A stretch of 64,000 nt of DNA from Rhizobium hidalgonense (lineage in GTDB: Bacteria; Pseudomonadota; Alphaproteobacteria; Rhizobiales; Rhizobiaceae), in NCBI RefSeq assembly GCF_002914525.1, contig NZ_LODW01000059.1, forward strand, positions 62,001-126,000, in the 5' to 3' direction. A program made the translations under genes and the position numbers. This document shows, piece by piece, positions 16,407 to 24,766 of this stretch (position 1 is its first letter; each line of letters starts with the position of its first letter). The notes below the pieces were generated by a model. The model had not been told where the DNA came from. It was given only the letters and a program-made list of their open reading frames with translations, and did not search any database.

Positions 16407-17279
16407 ATGTCGACGTATAGCGATGCCTCCGGCGTAATTGCGCCCTTGCCGAAGATACGCAGGCCAACAGGGTTTAGCGGAGTCGTTCCGGCTTTCGCCT
16501 TCGTCGGCATCTTTTTCGTCGTGCCGGTGGCGATACTGCTGCTGCGAAGCGTGCTGGAACCCGTGCCCGGTCTCGGAAACTATGCGCAGCTGATCGGGTC
16601 TTCGACCTATCTGAAGATTTTCGCCAATTCATTCATCGTCTCCGGTCTCGTCACGGTGATTTCGCTCGCGGTCGGTTTTCCGGTCGCCTGGGCGCTGGCG
16701 ATCATGCCCGGACGGCTGACCTCGGTGATCTTTGCGATCCTGCTCCTGTCGATGTGGACCAACCTGCTCGCCCGCACCTATGCCTGGATGGTGCTGCTGC
16801 AGCGGACCGGGCTGATCAACAAGATGCTGATGGGAATGGGGCTGATCGACCAGCCCTTAGCGCTCGTCAACAATCTGACCGGCGTGACGATCGGCATGAC
16901 CTATATCATGCTGCCTTTCATCATCCTGCCGCTCTATGGCGTGATAAAGAAGATCGACCCGTCGATCCTGCAGGCGGCGGCCCTTTGCGGCGCCAACCGC
17001 TGGCAGTGTCTGACGCGGGTTCTACTGCCCCTGGCCACACCCGGCATGGCGGCCGGCGCCCTGATGGTCTTCGTCATGTCGCTCGGTTATTTCGTTACGC
17101 CCTCGCTTCTCGGCGGTACCGCCAACATGATGCTCGCAGAACTGATCGCGCAGTTCGTGCAGTCGCTGGTCAACTGGGGAATGGGCGGCGCCGCCGCACT
17201 GGTTCTCCTGGTGGTGACCCTGTCGCTTTATGCCGTGCAGCTGCGTTTTTTCGGCAACCAGAACCCGGGAGGGCGTTGA
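16407..17279 (+). CDS. Polyamine-type ABC transporter permease (PotB-like)
   Basis: The 290-residue integral membrane protein has about six hydrophobic segments and the EAA loop ILQAAALCGANRWQCLTRVL with PLATPGMAAG. I choose ATG 16,407 rather than GTG 16,392 because the GGAAGG ribosome site fits ATG 16,407. It is the first of two permeases and directly precedes the second (1-bp gap). Residues up to about 20 are cytoplasmic and hydrophilic. Confidence 0.88.
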   Translation: MSTYSDASGVIAPLPKIRRPTGFSGVVPAFAFVGIFFVVPVAILLLRSVLEPVPGLGNYAQLIGSSTYLKIFANSFIVSGLVTVISLAVGFPVAWALAIMPGRLTSVIFAILLLSMWTNLLARTYAWMVLLQRTGLINKMLMGMGLIDQPLALVNNLTGVTIGMTYIMLPFIILPLYGVIKKIDPSILQAAALCGANRWQCLTRVLLPLATPGMAAGALMVFVMSLGYFVTPSLLGGTANMMLAELIAQFVQSLVNWGMGGAAALVLLVVTLSLYAVQLRFFGNQNPGGR

Positions 17280-17280
17280 T

Positions 17281-18081
17281 ATGTTGCTCAATTTCGACCG
17301 TCTCGGCTGGTGGAAATATGTCCTTCTCGGCATAACGCTTCTAACCGCTGCTTTCCTTCTGCTGCCGATCGTCTTCATTGCGGCGCTGTCCTTCGGCTCC
17401 TCGCAATGGCTGATCTTTCCGCCGCCCGGCTGGACGTTTCGGTGGTACGGCGAGCTCTTCGCCGACCCGCGCTGGCTGGAATCGGCTCTGACGAGCTTCA
17501 AGATCGCGGTCATCGTGACCATCCTGTCGGTGCTGCTCGGGCTCGTGACGTCCTTCGGACTGGTGCGCGGTTCGTTCATGTTCCGGGATGCGCTGAAAGC
17601 GCTGTTCTTGACCCCGATGATCCTTCCGGTCGTGGTCCTCGCGGTCGCCCTCTACGCCTTCTTCCTGAGGATCGGCCTTGGCGGCACTCTGACCGGCTTC
17701 GTCATTTCGCACCTCGTGCTCGCACTGCCCTTTTCGATCCTGTCGATATCCAATGCGCTGGAGGGTTTCGACAAGTCGATCGAAGATGCGGCGGTGCTCT
17801 GCGGCGCCTCTCCCCTGGAAGCCAAGATCCAGGTTACGCTTCCCGCGATCAGCCATGGGCTGTTCTCGGCTGCCGTCTTCTCATTCCTGACATCCTGGGA
17901 CGAAGTGGTGGTGGCGATCTTCATGTCCAGCCCGACCCTGCAAACGCTGCCCGTAAAAGTATGGGCGACGCTGCGGCAAGACCTGACGCCTGTTGTCGCG
18001 GCCGCGTCGACCCTTCTCATCCTTTTGACGATCATCTTGATGGCCCTGGTTGCCGTCGTGCGTAAGGTACTGAAACAATGA
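17281..18081 (+). CDS. Polyamine-type ABC transporter permease (PotC-like)
   Basis: The 266-residue permease contains the EAA-type loop SIEDAAVLCGASPLEAKIQVTLPAIS and a PotC-like first loop (GWTFRWYGELFADPRWLESALTSFKI, abbreviated by the family as FSxxWYxxL). Start ATG 17,281 follows the preceding gene's TGA by 1 bp. It heterodimerises with the upstream permease. The last 4 bp overlap the ATPase start (ATGA at 18,078). Confidence 0.88.
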   Translation: MLLNFDRLGWWKYVLLGITLLTAAFLLLPIVFIAALSFGSSQWLIFPPPGWTFRWYGELFADPRWLESALTSFKIAVIVTILSVLLGLVTSFGLVRGSFMFRDALKALFLTPMILPVVVLAVALYAFFLRIGLGGTLTGFVISHLVLALPFSILSISNALEGFDKSIEDAAVLCGASPLEAKIQVTLPAISHGLFSAAVFSFLTSWDEVVVAIFMSSPTLQTLPVKVWATLRQDLTPVVAAASTLLILLTIILMALVAVVRKVLKQ

Positions 18082-19154
18082 ACGAACCATTCCTTCAGAT
18101 CCGCGGCATACGCAAGGAATACGGCCCTGTCGTCGCCGTCCACGATGTCACGCTCGACGTTCGGCGCGGGGAGTTCCTGACCTTTCTCGGGCCCTCCGGA
18201 TCCGGCAAGAGCACGACGCTCTACATCCTGGCCGGATTCGACAATCCGACGAAGGGCGACATTACGCTGGAGGGCAAGACCCTGCTCGCCACGCCCTCGC
18301 ACAAGCGCAACATCGGCATGGTGTTCCAGCGCTATACCCTGTTTCCGCATTTGACGGTGGGTGAGAACATCGCCTTTCCGCTGAAGGTCCGGCGCAAATC
18401 CAAGGCCGAGGTCGACAGCAAGGTGAAGGAGATGTTGCGTCTCGTCCGGCTCGAAGGTTTCGAGGATCGCAAGCCGGCGCAAATGTCCGGTGGCCAGCAG
18501 CAGCGCGTCGCCCTTGCTAGGGCTCTGGCCTATGATCCGCCGGTGCTTCTGATGGACGAGCCGCTGTCGGCGCTCGACAAGAAGCTGCGCGAGGAAATCC
18601 AGCACGAGATCCGCCGCATCCACCAGCAGACCGAAGTCACGATCCTCTACGTCACGCACGACCAGGAGGAGGCCCTGCGGCTTTCCGACCGCATCGCCGT
18701 CTTTTCCAAGGGCGTCATCGATCAGATCGGAACCGGCCCCGAACTCTACGCCAATCCCAAGACCCGCTTCGTCGCAGAATTCATCGGCGATAGCGACTTC
18801 ATTTCCTGTGATCTGGTGTCGTCGTCCGATGGGCAGGCCACCATTTCGCTCGGCCGCGGAACTGTCTTCAACCGCATTCCGGTGCATGGAAAAGCCGCCT
18901 CGGGCACGAGGGCGGCCCTGATGTTGCGACCGGAGCGCATTCGGCTGTCGCGCGCCCAAGCGGGCGCGGGTCTCGCCGCCACCGTCAGCGACATTACCTT
19001 CCTCGGCAACAACATCCACGTTTCCACGGAAACGGCGAATGGCGAGGCGTTGGCGGTTCGCCTGCCATTCGGTCATGAGGCGATCACCGGCCTCAGCCGC
19101 GGCGATACAGTCCATCTGGATTTCGATCCGGGTGCTGCTCACGTGTTCTGTTGA
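18078..19154 (+). CDS. Polyamine-type ABC transporter ATP-binding protein (PotA-like)
   Basis: The 358-residue ATPase has Walker A GPSGSGKST, signature MSGGQQQRVALARAL, Walker B VLLMDEPLSALD and a C-terminal TOBE_2 regulatory domain beginning around residue 270 (ALMLRPERIRLS). It couples ATP hydrolysis to import through the two permeases just upstream. It completes a full importer placed between the oxygenase genes and the terminal dehydrogenase. Confidence 0.9.
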   Translation: MNEPFLQIRGIRKEYGPVVAVHDVTLDVRRGEFLTFLGPSGSGKSTTLYILAGFDNPTKGDITLEGKTLLATPSHKRNIGMVFQRYTLFPHLTVGENIAFPLKVRRKSKAEVDSKVKEMLRLVRLEGFEDRKPAQMSGGQQQRVALARALAYDPPVLLMDEPLSALDKKLREEIQHEIRRIHQQTEVTILYVTHDQEEALRLSDRIAVFSKGVIDQIGTGPELYANPKTRFVAEFIGDSDFISCDLVSSSDGQATISLGRGTVFNRIPVHGKAASGTRAALMLRPERIRLSRAQAGAGLAATVSDITFLGNNIHVSTETANGEALAVRLPFGHEAITGLSRGDTVHLDFDPGAAHVFC

Positions 19155-19164
19155 GAGTTGTCCT

Positions 19165-20619
19165 ATGAAGCTCAATGATCCCTCGCTGTTTCGTGAGGCG
19201 TGCCCGGTCGCCGATCGCTGGATCGAAGCGGAAGGCCGGCAAGCAACGACGATCCGCAATCCTGCGACAGGCGAGGCGCTCGGCGCGGTCCCCGATCTCG
19301 GCGCCGCGGAAACGGAAGAGGCCATCCGCGCCGCCGTCATTGCCCAGAAGCTTTGGGCGAAGAAGACCGCCGGCGAACGCGCCGCCGTTCTCAAGGCATG
19401 GCACCGCCTGATGATCGAAAACCGTGACGATCTGGCGATGATCCTGACGCTGGAGCAGGGAAAACCACTCGCCGAGGCCAAGGGGGAGATCACCTATGGC
19501 GCAAGTTTCATCGAATGGTTCGCCGAGGAAGCAAGACGTATCAACGGCGAGACCATACCGGGACATCAACCGGACAAGCGCATCCTCGTCCTGCGCCAGC
19601 CGGCAGGCGTGGTGGCGGCGATCACACCTTGGAACTTTCCGAACGCGATGATCACCCGCAAGGTCGGGCCCGCGCTTGCCGCCGGCTGCGCCGTCGTTCT
19701 CAAACCGGCGCCGCAGACGCCGTTCTCGGCAATCGCGCTTGCCGTTCTCGCGGAGGGAGCCGGCCTGCCGCCCGGTCTGCTCAGCATCGTGACCGGCGAC
19801 GCGGCAGCAATCGGCGGAGTGCTGACCTCAAGCCGCGACATCAGGGTCCTGACCTTCACCGGCTCCACCCGGACGGGCGAGCTACTTTACCGGCAATGCG
19901 CGCCGACGATCAAAAAGCTCGGCCTCGAGCTTGGCGGCAATGCCCCCTTCATCGTCTTCGACGATGCCGATCTCGATGCCGCGGTCGAGGGCGCGATCAT
20001 CGCCAAGTTCCGCAACAACGGCCAGACCTGCGTCTGCGCCAACCGGCTCTATGTCCAGGACGGCGTCTACGAAGCCTTCGCCGCCAAGCTCGCCGAGGCC
20101 GTATCGGCATTGAAGGTCGGCAATGGCCTGGAGCGTGATGTCGCGCTGGGGCCGCTGATCGACAACAACGCCGTCGCCAAGATTGAAAGCCATATTCACG
20201 ACGCTGTTGCAAAAGGCGCCGGCATCGTATCGGGGGGCAAGCGCCACGCCTTGGGCGGCCATTTCTTCGAGCCAACGATCCTGCGCGATGTCGATGCCGG
20301 CATGCAGGTCGCGCGCGAGGAAACCTTCGGGCCGCTTGCACCGCTTTTTCGTTTCCGCGACGAGCAGGATGTCATTGAAAAGGCAAACGACACCGAGTTC
20401 GGGCTTGCTTCGTATTTTTACGCGCGTGATCTGTCGCGGGTATTCCGTGTCGCCGAAGCGCTCGAATACGGGATGGTCGGCGTCAACACCGGCCTCGTCT
20501 CAACCGCCGAGGCGCCGTTCGGCGGCGTCAAGATGTCGGGCCTCGGCCGCGAAGGGTCGAGGCACGGGTTGGACGAATATACCGAACTCAAATATGTATG
20601 CCTGGGCGGCATCGCCTGA
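19165..20619 (+). CDS. Succinate-semialdehyde-type dehydrogenase (GabD-like)
   Basis: The 484-residue enzyme matches the GabD branch of ALDHs: WAKKTAGERAAVLKAWHRLM, PLAEAKGEITYGASFIEWFAEEA (abbreviated), GLELGGNAPFIVFDDADLD, nucleophile Cys289 in GQTCVCANR, and GREGSRHGLDEYTELKYVC at the end. It converts succinate semialdehyde, or a close homologue, to succinate with NAD(P). ATG 19,165 is the family start; the longer frame runs back into the ATPase gene. Its presence points to a pathway that ends in succinate. Confidence 0.88.
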   Translation: MKLNDPSLFREACPVADRWIEAEGRQATTIRNPATGEALGAVPDLGAAETEEAIRAAVIAQKLWAKKTAGERAAVLKAWHRLMIENRDDLAMILTLEQGKPLAEAKGEITYGASFIEWFAEEARRINGETIPGHQPDKRILVLRQPAGVVAAITPWNFPNAMITRKVGPALAAGCAVVLKPAPQTPFSAIALAVLAEGAGLPPGLLSIVTGDAAAIGGVLTSSRDIRVLTFTGSTRTGELLYRQCAPTIKKLGLELGGNAPFIVFDDADLDAAVEGAIIAKFRNNGQTCVCANRLYVQDGVYEAFAAKLAEAVSALKVGNGLERDVALGPLIDNNAVAKIESHIHDAVAKGAGIVSGGKRHALGGHFFEPTILRDVDAGMQVAREETFGPLAPLFRFRDEQDVIEKANDTEFGLASYFYARDLSRVFRVAEALEYGMVGVNTGLVSTAEAPFGGVKMSGLGREGSRHGLDEYTELKYVCLGGIA

Positions 20620-20658
20620 CCTGGTCGATGCCTGCGCTTCGCCGCAGGAAAAATCGGA

Positions 20659-21459
20659 ATGCCTCTCGTCAGCATCGCCATGTATGTCACATCGGAACCG
20701 CTCGCGGCTGCGACGGCTGAGCTCTGGTCGTTCCTCCGGCATTATCTCGCGCAAGCCGGCCTGACGGACTTGCCTAAGACACCCGATCGGACGGTGCCCT
20801 ATGACGAGGCCTGGCTGAGACCGGATCTCCTCCTCTCGCAGACCTGCGGCTATCCCTTTGCCAGAAGCCTGCGCGGCAGCGTTCGCCTGGTGGCGACGCC
20901 GGTCTACGACCATCCCGGCTGCGACGGCCCGCTGATGTGCAGCTTCATTATCGTCCGCAAGGATTCGTCGCTTGGTTCGCTGGAGGATTTGCGCGGTACC
21001 ACGGCTGCGATCAACAGCCCTGACAGCAATTCCGGCAGCAATCTCTTTCGCGCCGCCGTCGCTCCGCTTGCCCAGGGCGGCCGCTTCTTCGGCCGGATCA
21101 TCGACACCGGCAGCCATGGCAGCAGCATTGCGGCGGTTGCTGAAGGTAGGGCCGACAGCGCGGCCATCGATTGCGTCACCTATGCCAATATCCGCCGTTT
21201 CGATCCCGCCCTTGTCGAGGGAGTCCGCATTATCGCAGAAACGCCCAAAGGCCCGGGGCTGCCGTTTATCACCTCCGGCAACACCTCGGACGACCAGGTC
21301 CTTCTGATGCGGCGCGCACTCGGCGCCGCCATCAGGGAGCCCTCGCTGGCTGCCATGCGCGCCACGCTTGGCCTTGTCGATTTTGCCGTGCTTTCCGAGG
21401 ATGACTACCAGCCGCTCTTGTCGCTGACCGGCGAGGCGTTGCCGCAGCTGCGAGCTTGA
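20659..21459 (+). CDS. PhnD/SsuA-type substrate-binding protein without signal peptide
   Basis: The 266-residue protein has the PhnD/transferrin-like solute-binding fold (PLVSIAMYVTSEPLAAA, ATPVYDHPGCDGPLMCSFII, TAAINSPDSNSGSNLFR, ADSAAIDCVTYANIRR). Unlike transported binding proteins it has no signal peptide: the beta-strand core begins at residue 3. No cognate permease is encoded nearby. It may be a cytoplasmic sensor or enzyme-like relative. A 6-bp hairpin (CCTGCG...CGCAGG, 20,631-20,648) precedes it. It ends the co-directional cluster. Confidence 0.75.
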   Translation: MPLVSIAMYVTSEPLAAATAELWSFLRHYLAQAGLTDLPKTPDRTVPYDEAWLRPDLLLSQTCGYPFARSLRGSVRLVATPVYDHPGCDGPLMCSFIIVRKDSSLGSLEDLRGTTAAINSPDSNSGSNLFRAAVAPLAQGGRFFGRIIDTGSHGSSIAAVAEGRADSAAIDCVTYANIRRFDPALVEGVRIIAETPKGPGLPFITSGNTSDDQVLLMRRALGAAIREPSLAAMRATLGLVDFAVLSEDDYQPLLSLTGEALPQLRA

Positions 21460-21558
21460 ACGGCAGGCCGATTTTACCCAGATTTTTCTTGTTTCAGAGC
21501 CCTGGCTTTGCTCTCGTTTCGGCGAGACGATGAGCGATGCGGTCGGCATTGGCCATGA

Positions 21559-21663
21559 TGACCTGCCACTGAGAATTTCCTTCAGAATGGATTAGAGTCC
21601 GGCCGATTAAAGGACGGACGACTGAAGAAACGGAGCTTTACGGAACAGCAGAACCAGCCGTGA
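21559..21663 (+). mobile_element. IS3-family left-end remnant
   Basis: TGACCTGCCACTGAG at 21,559 resembles the terminal inverted repeat and leader of IS3-family elements. About 60 bp further, CTG 21,622 opens LKKRSFTEQQ, the N-terminus typical of IS3 orfA transposases (normally MKKRSFTEQQ), and runs into TGA at 21,661. Nothing of the rest of the element is seen, so only a left-end scar of about 100 bp remains. Confidence 0.5.
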
Positions 21664-21757
21664 CGAGCGCCGGCTTCATCGACAGATGGCATTTAAGCAT
21701 TTGCTGGTGCGATGGTCGCGGATTGCTTCCAAGGAGTCCATCTGAATCATCAGGGGA

Positions 21758-22699
21758 TTATAACTGTTGCACGTTTCTTGAAAATTGGCTGCGATAGAAT
21801 TGAACGCTCCCGCTACGCGAAATATACAGCACCGATGCTATGCTGAAGCCGGCAACACCGATTCCAGCAACCAGATCGACGACATAATGTCCGCCTTCGG
21901 TGATGGCGGCCAGCAACATTAGCGTATTTAAGAGCATCATCGGAAATCTTATCCATCGTATTGCCCATGCGCCCCAACTACACAAAACCGCTACCGCCGC
22001 ATGGACTGAGGGGAATGAGATTATGCCACTTGCATGCTCCAATTGCAGGACAAAATTCGGGTCATCTCTGACGGCTAAAATTTGTGGAACGTATTCGACG
22101 CCGAGTATGCCATTGATGTTTTTGAGATCGCCAGGACGCAGGGAAAAATCAGTGTAGGTTCCGAGCGCTGGATACCAAATGGTGATGATACTCGCGATGA
22201 CGCAAATGAGGCCATATGTACCAACGACCTGATACGCACGCGAGCGATGACCGCACAGGCTCAGCACGATGGGAAGGAATAGAAGCTGATAGTGGAATGC
22301 TTGATATGCAAGCATCAGTGACTTTGCGAGCAGCGGATGAGCGTCGAAAAAGGCAATCAAGCTCATCCAGTCGATGCCAAGAAAGCGATCCAGTTGGAGA
22401 AGCTGTTGATCCTGCAGAGGCAGCTTCAGAGCAAAAGCAATGTAGGTGGATACGACAAGCGGGCTTGTTAGCAATAAGCCAAAGCCAGTGCATTCAACAA
22501 TGCAGAGTAGTGACGGGATCCCACGCCAATGGCACAGGAGGCCGAAGCCCAAAAGAAAAATCAGGGCGACCGTGCTTAGCTGCGCGAACCCTCTTGGATC
22601 CACTGACAGGCCAACGAGCCAAGCCAGTATCGGAACAATCGCGTAAACGAATCCGGTAAGGCCTATCAAAAAGGCTCGCGCTCTGGATGTCTCGGTCAT
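21758..22699 (-). CDS. PAP2-family membrane phosphatase
   Basis: The 313-residue protein has about eight to nine hydrophobic segments. The PAP2 catalytic signature is split as usual: SFPSVHAAVAVL (motif 2, with its His) and EGGHYVVDLVAG (motif 3, with the nucleophile His). Motif 1 (KxxxxxxRP) is not obvious, as in the inositolphosphorylceramide-synthase-like subgroup, where an N-terminal helical block precedes the catalytic part. It could dephosphorylate or transfer lipid phosphate groups at the membrane. Its local base composition is more AT-rich than its neighbours, and it sits between two IS remnants, hinting at separate acquisition. Confidence 0.75.
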   Translation of the reverse strand: MTETSRARAFLIGLTGFVYAIVPILAWLVGLSVDPRGFAQLSTVALIFLLGFGLLCHWRGIPSLLCIVECTGFGLLLTSPLVVSTYIAFALKLPLQDQQLLQLDRFLGIDWMSLIAFFDAHPLLAKSLMLAYQAFHYQLLFLPIVLSLCGHRSRAYQVVGTYGLICVIASIITIWYPALGTYTDFSLRPGDLKNINGILGVEYVPQILAVRDDPNFVLQLEHASGIISFPSVHAAVAVLCSWGAWAIRWIRFPMMLLNTLMLLAAITEGGHYVVDLVAGIGVAGFSIASVLYISRSGSVQFYRSQFSRNVQQL

Positions 22700-22794
22700 G
22701 AGATAAGCCTTTAACGTGTTTGCGAACTTCTACTAATCACAAGTTAAGGTTTAGTAGATTTTTGCGACCATCCGTTGCTAATTCTGAATGCTCG

Positions 22795-23080
22795 TTGATT
22801 GCGTTTCCGGCAGGTATGAGGGTCTGGATCGCGGGCGGCGTGACCGGCCAAGAACGGCTTGGCCTGATCCTTATCGCCACGAGGTCTTTTGCTTTCGCGG
22901 TCGAAGACGATCTGATCAATGTCCTTTCGTTTAACGGGGTCGGCAGACCGCTTCATGTGAGCGACTGGAAACAGGCAAATTCATCTGGCCCTGTCAGCCA
23001 GAGCGGCTCCGCCGTGCGAAAATCTTCAGCCCTCGACTATGGAAGGAACCGGCTGACGCAATCGCTGCTGCACGCACCGA
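22795..23080 (+). pseudogene. IS66-family tnpB (orf2) remnant
   Basis: In shifting plus-strand frames the DNA encodes the hallmark blocks of IS66 TnpB: IAFPAGMRVWIAGGVT at the start, EVFCFRGRR in another frame, DLINVLSFNGVG (family: DLIKVLWHDGxG), then RLETGKFIWP, and a weak match to the LxYLLEGIDWRNP end near 23,040-23,075. The ATG start has become TTG, and at least three frameshifts and stops occur. This is a long-dead insertion-sequence gene. Confidence 0.8.
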
Positions 23081-23576
23081 CCTTCCAAGGTAGGCTGACC
23101 ACGTTGATGTTCTTCTGTTTGTTATGGATTTTGCCAGCGGCATTGGCCCTATCCCATGCGATGCTGCAATCCGGAGATTGCCGGATTTCTCGTCTTGGCT
23201 GTGGCGCCGGGAGCACGTTCCGCTGCTGCGGAGGCCAATCTTGCACAACTGCGCCATCGTGACGACCCCGCTTTGGCTTCCTTGCGAGAGCCAAGCTTCG
23301 CAACGCCCGCGGCCGGCGAGGCGGCGGAAGGGCTGAGGAAAGAACACAAGGCTAAAAAAAGCTGCTCGCCAACAGATGCTTGATGCAGCAGCACTCCCCG
23401 AGCTTCTATCATAAAGTGGCAGAGCCCGTCGCCAAGCGTGAACCTAACGCGCTTATCGGCTCTCATGGGCCTATTCGTCGCTCGTGATCGCGCAAAATGC
23501 CTGTGGCCATCGCGGCTTCAACTCCGCGAGTGTGATCTTGCTATTGTCACAGGAATGTCCAGCGACGAGTTCTTTG
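23081..23576. other. Unassigned 0.5-kb stretch after the IS66 remnant
   Basis: No convincing gene is seen on either strand; short frames overlap one another without ribosome sites or recognisable motifs. By position this is where IS66 tnpC would follow tnpB, so it may be unrecognisably decayed IS66 DNA. I could not identify any conserved TnpC block in it. Confidence 0.4.
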
Positions 23577-23930
23577 TTATGCGGCGGCAGCGATAATTCC
23601 GATTTCGACACTGTATTGTCGCTCGGCGAGCTTAGCTTCGACCGTGGCGCGCGCCGGCGCATGGCCCGATGGCACCCAGGCATCCCAGACGGCATTCATC
23701 TCTTCGAAGCTGGACATATCCGCAAGCCAGATCGTCGCGCTGAGGATGCGTGTGGGATTGCTGCCCACGCGTTCCAGGAGATTCGTGATCCGTGCCAGGA
23801 TGTTGGCCGTCTGCTCGCGGACGGACGAACCCGGCGCATCGATGGCGACCTGGCCTGCGAGGAAGACAAAGCCGCCATAGATCACGGCTTGGCTCATCCG
23901 CTTTCCGGTTTCGTAGCGTTCGATCTGCAT
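23577..23930 (-). CDS. RidA/YjgF-family protein
   Basis: The 117-residue protein matches RidA-type imine deaminases (SQAVIYGGFVFLAGQVA, QTANILARITNLLERVGSN, ARATVEAKLAERQYSVEI). The catalytic Arg is likely in PARATVEAKL. RidA proteins hydrolyse reactive 2-iminoacids to ketoacids. I start at ATG 23,930 (MQIERYETGKRMS), dropping six upstream residues. It ends the operon-like run with the second polyamine-type importer on the same strand (14-bp gap), and the DadA-like oxidase nearby would make suitable imine substrates. Confidence 0.88.
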   Translation of the reverse strand: MQIERYETGKRMSQAVIYGGFVFLAGQVAIDAPGSSVREQTANILARITNLLERVGSNPTRILSATIWLADMSSFEEMNAVWDAWVPSGHAPARATVEAKLAERQYSVEIGIIAAAA

Positions 23931-23944
23931 GCTCACCCCTTGGA

Positions 23945-24766
23945 TCAATCCCTATGCGCAATCTTCTGGCGTTCGGCGCGTCGCTGCAGCCACTGGATCG
24001 TGGCAAGGAACAGCGTCGAAAACAGGATGAGCAACGTGGCGACGGCGGCGATCGTCGGGCTCAGCGTTTCGCGCACACCGCTCCACATCTGGCGCGGCAG
24101 CGTGCGCTCCTCGGAGCCGGCGATGAAGAGCGCGATCACCACTTCGTCGAACGACGTCACAAAGGCGAAGAGAGCGCCGGATGCTACTCCCGGGGCGATG
24201 ACGGGAAGCATAATGCGCAACGTCGCTTCAACAGGCGCTGCGCCGAGGCTCGATGCCGCCCGCATCAGATTGTGATCGAAGCTTGCGAGTGTCGCCGTCA
24301 CGGTGATCACCACGAAGGGCGCGCCGATCGCCGTATGCGCCAGCACCAGCCCGGTCAGGCTGTTGAGCAGCCCGACGGCGGCGAAGGCATAATAGATGCC
24401 GACCGCCGAAACGATGACCGGCACGATCATCGGCGAAATCAGGATGGCGGTCAGCGTCGCCCGCGCCGGGCAAGATGGCCGGCTGAGGCCGATGGCGGCA
24501 AGCGTGCCGAGAAAGGTCGACAGGACAGTGGCGCAGACGGCGACGATGATGCTGTTCTTCAGCGCCAGCTGCCAGACGTCGGAATCGAAGAATTCGCGAT
24601 ACCAGCGCAGCGACAGGCCGGGCATCGGATAGGTGAAGAACGGCTCGGCATTGAAGGAGAGCGGCACGATCGCCACGATTGGTGCGATCAGGAACAGGAT
24701 CACCAGGCCGCCCATCAGCCACAGAAGGATCGAAAACAGCCGCGGGAAAGAAAGGAAGTTGATCAT
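23945..24766 (-). CDS. Polyamine-type ABC transporter permease (PotC-like)
   Basis: The 273-residue permease has about six hydrophobic segments, the FxxPLRWYREFF-type first loop (GLSLRWYREFFDSDVWQLAL) and an EAA loop (LMRAASSLGAAPVEATLRIM with LPVIAPGVASG). It overlaps the next upstream permease gene by 1 bp (24,766). The two form the channel of the second importer. Confidence 0.9.
   Translation of the reverse strand: MINFLSFPRLFSILLWLMGGLVILFLIAPIVAIVPLSFNAEPFFTYPMPGLSLRWYREFFDSDVWQLALKNSIIVAVCATVLSTFLGTLAAIGLSRPSCPARATLTAILISPMIVPVIVSAVGIYYAFAAVGLLNSLTGLVLAHTAIGAPFVVITVTATLASFDHNLMRAASSLGAAPVEATLRIMLPVIAPGVASGALFAFVTSFDEVVIALFIAGSEERTLPRQMWSGVRETLSPTIAAVATLLILFSTLFLATIQWLQRRAERQKIAHRD

Noticed and set aside
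17652..19493. 613-residue antisense ORF
   Set aside because: It lies opposite the permease, ATPase and dehydrogenase genes, has no ribosome site and Arg/Ser/Gly-rich shadow composition.
22720..23262. 180-residue ORF after the PAP2 gene
   Set aside because: Its first half is the IS66 tnpB remnant in one frame only; it is not an intact gene.
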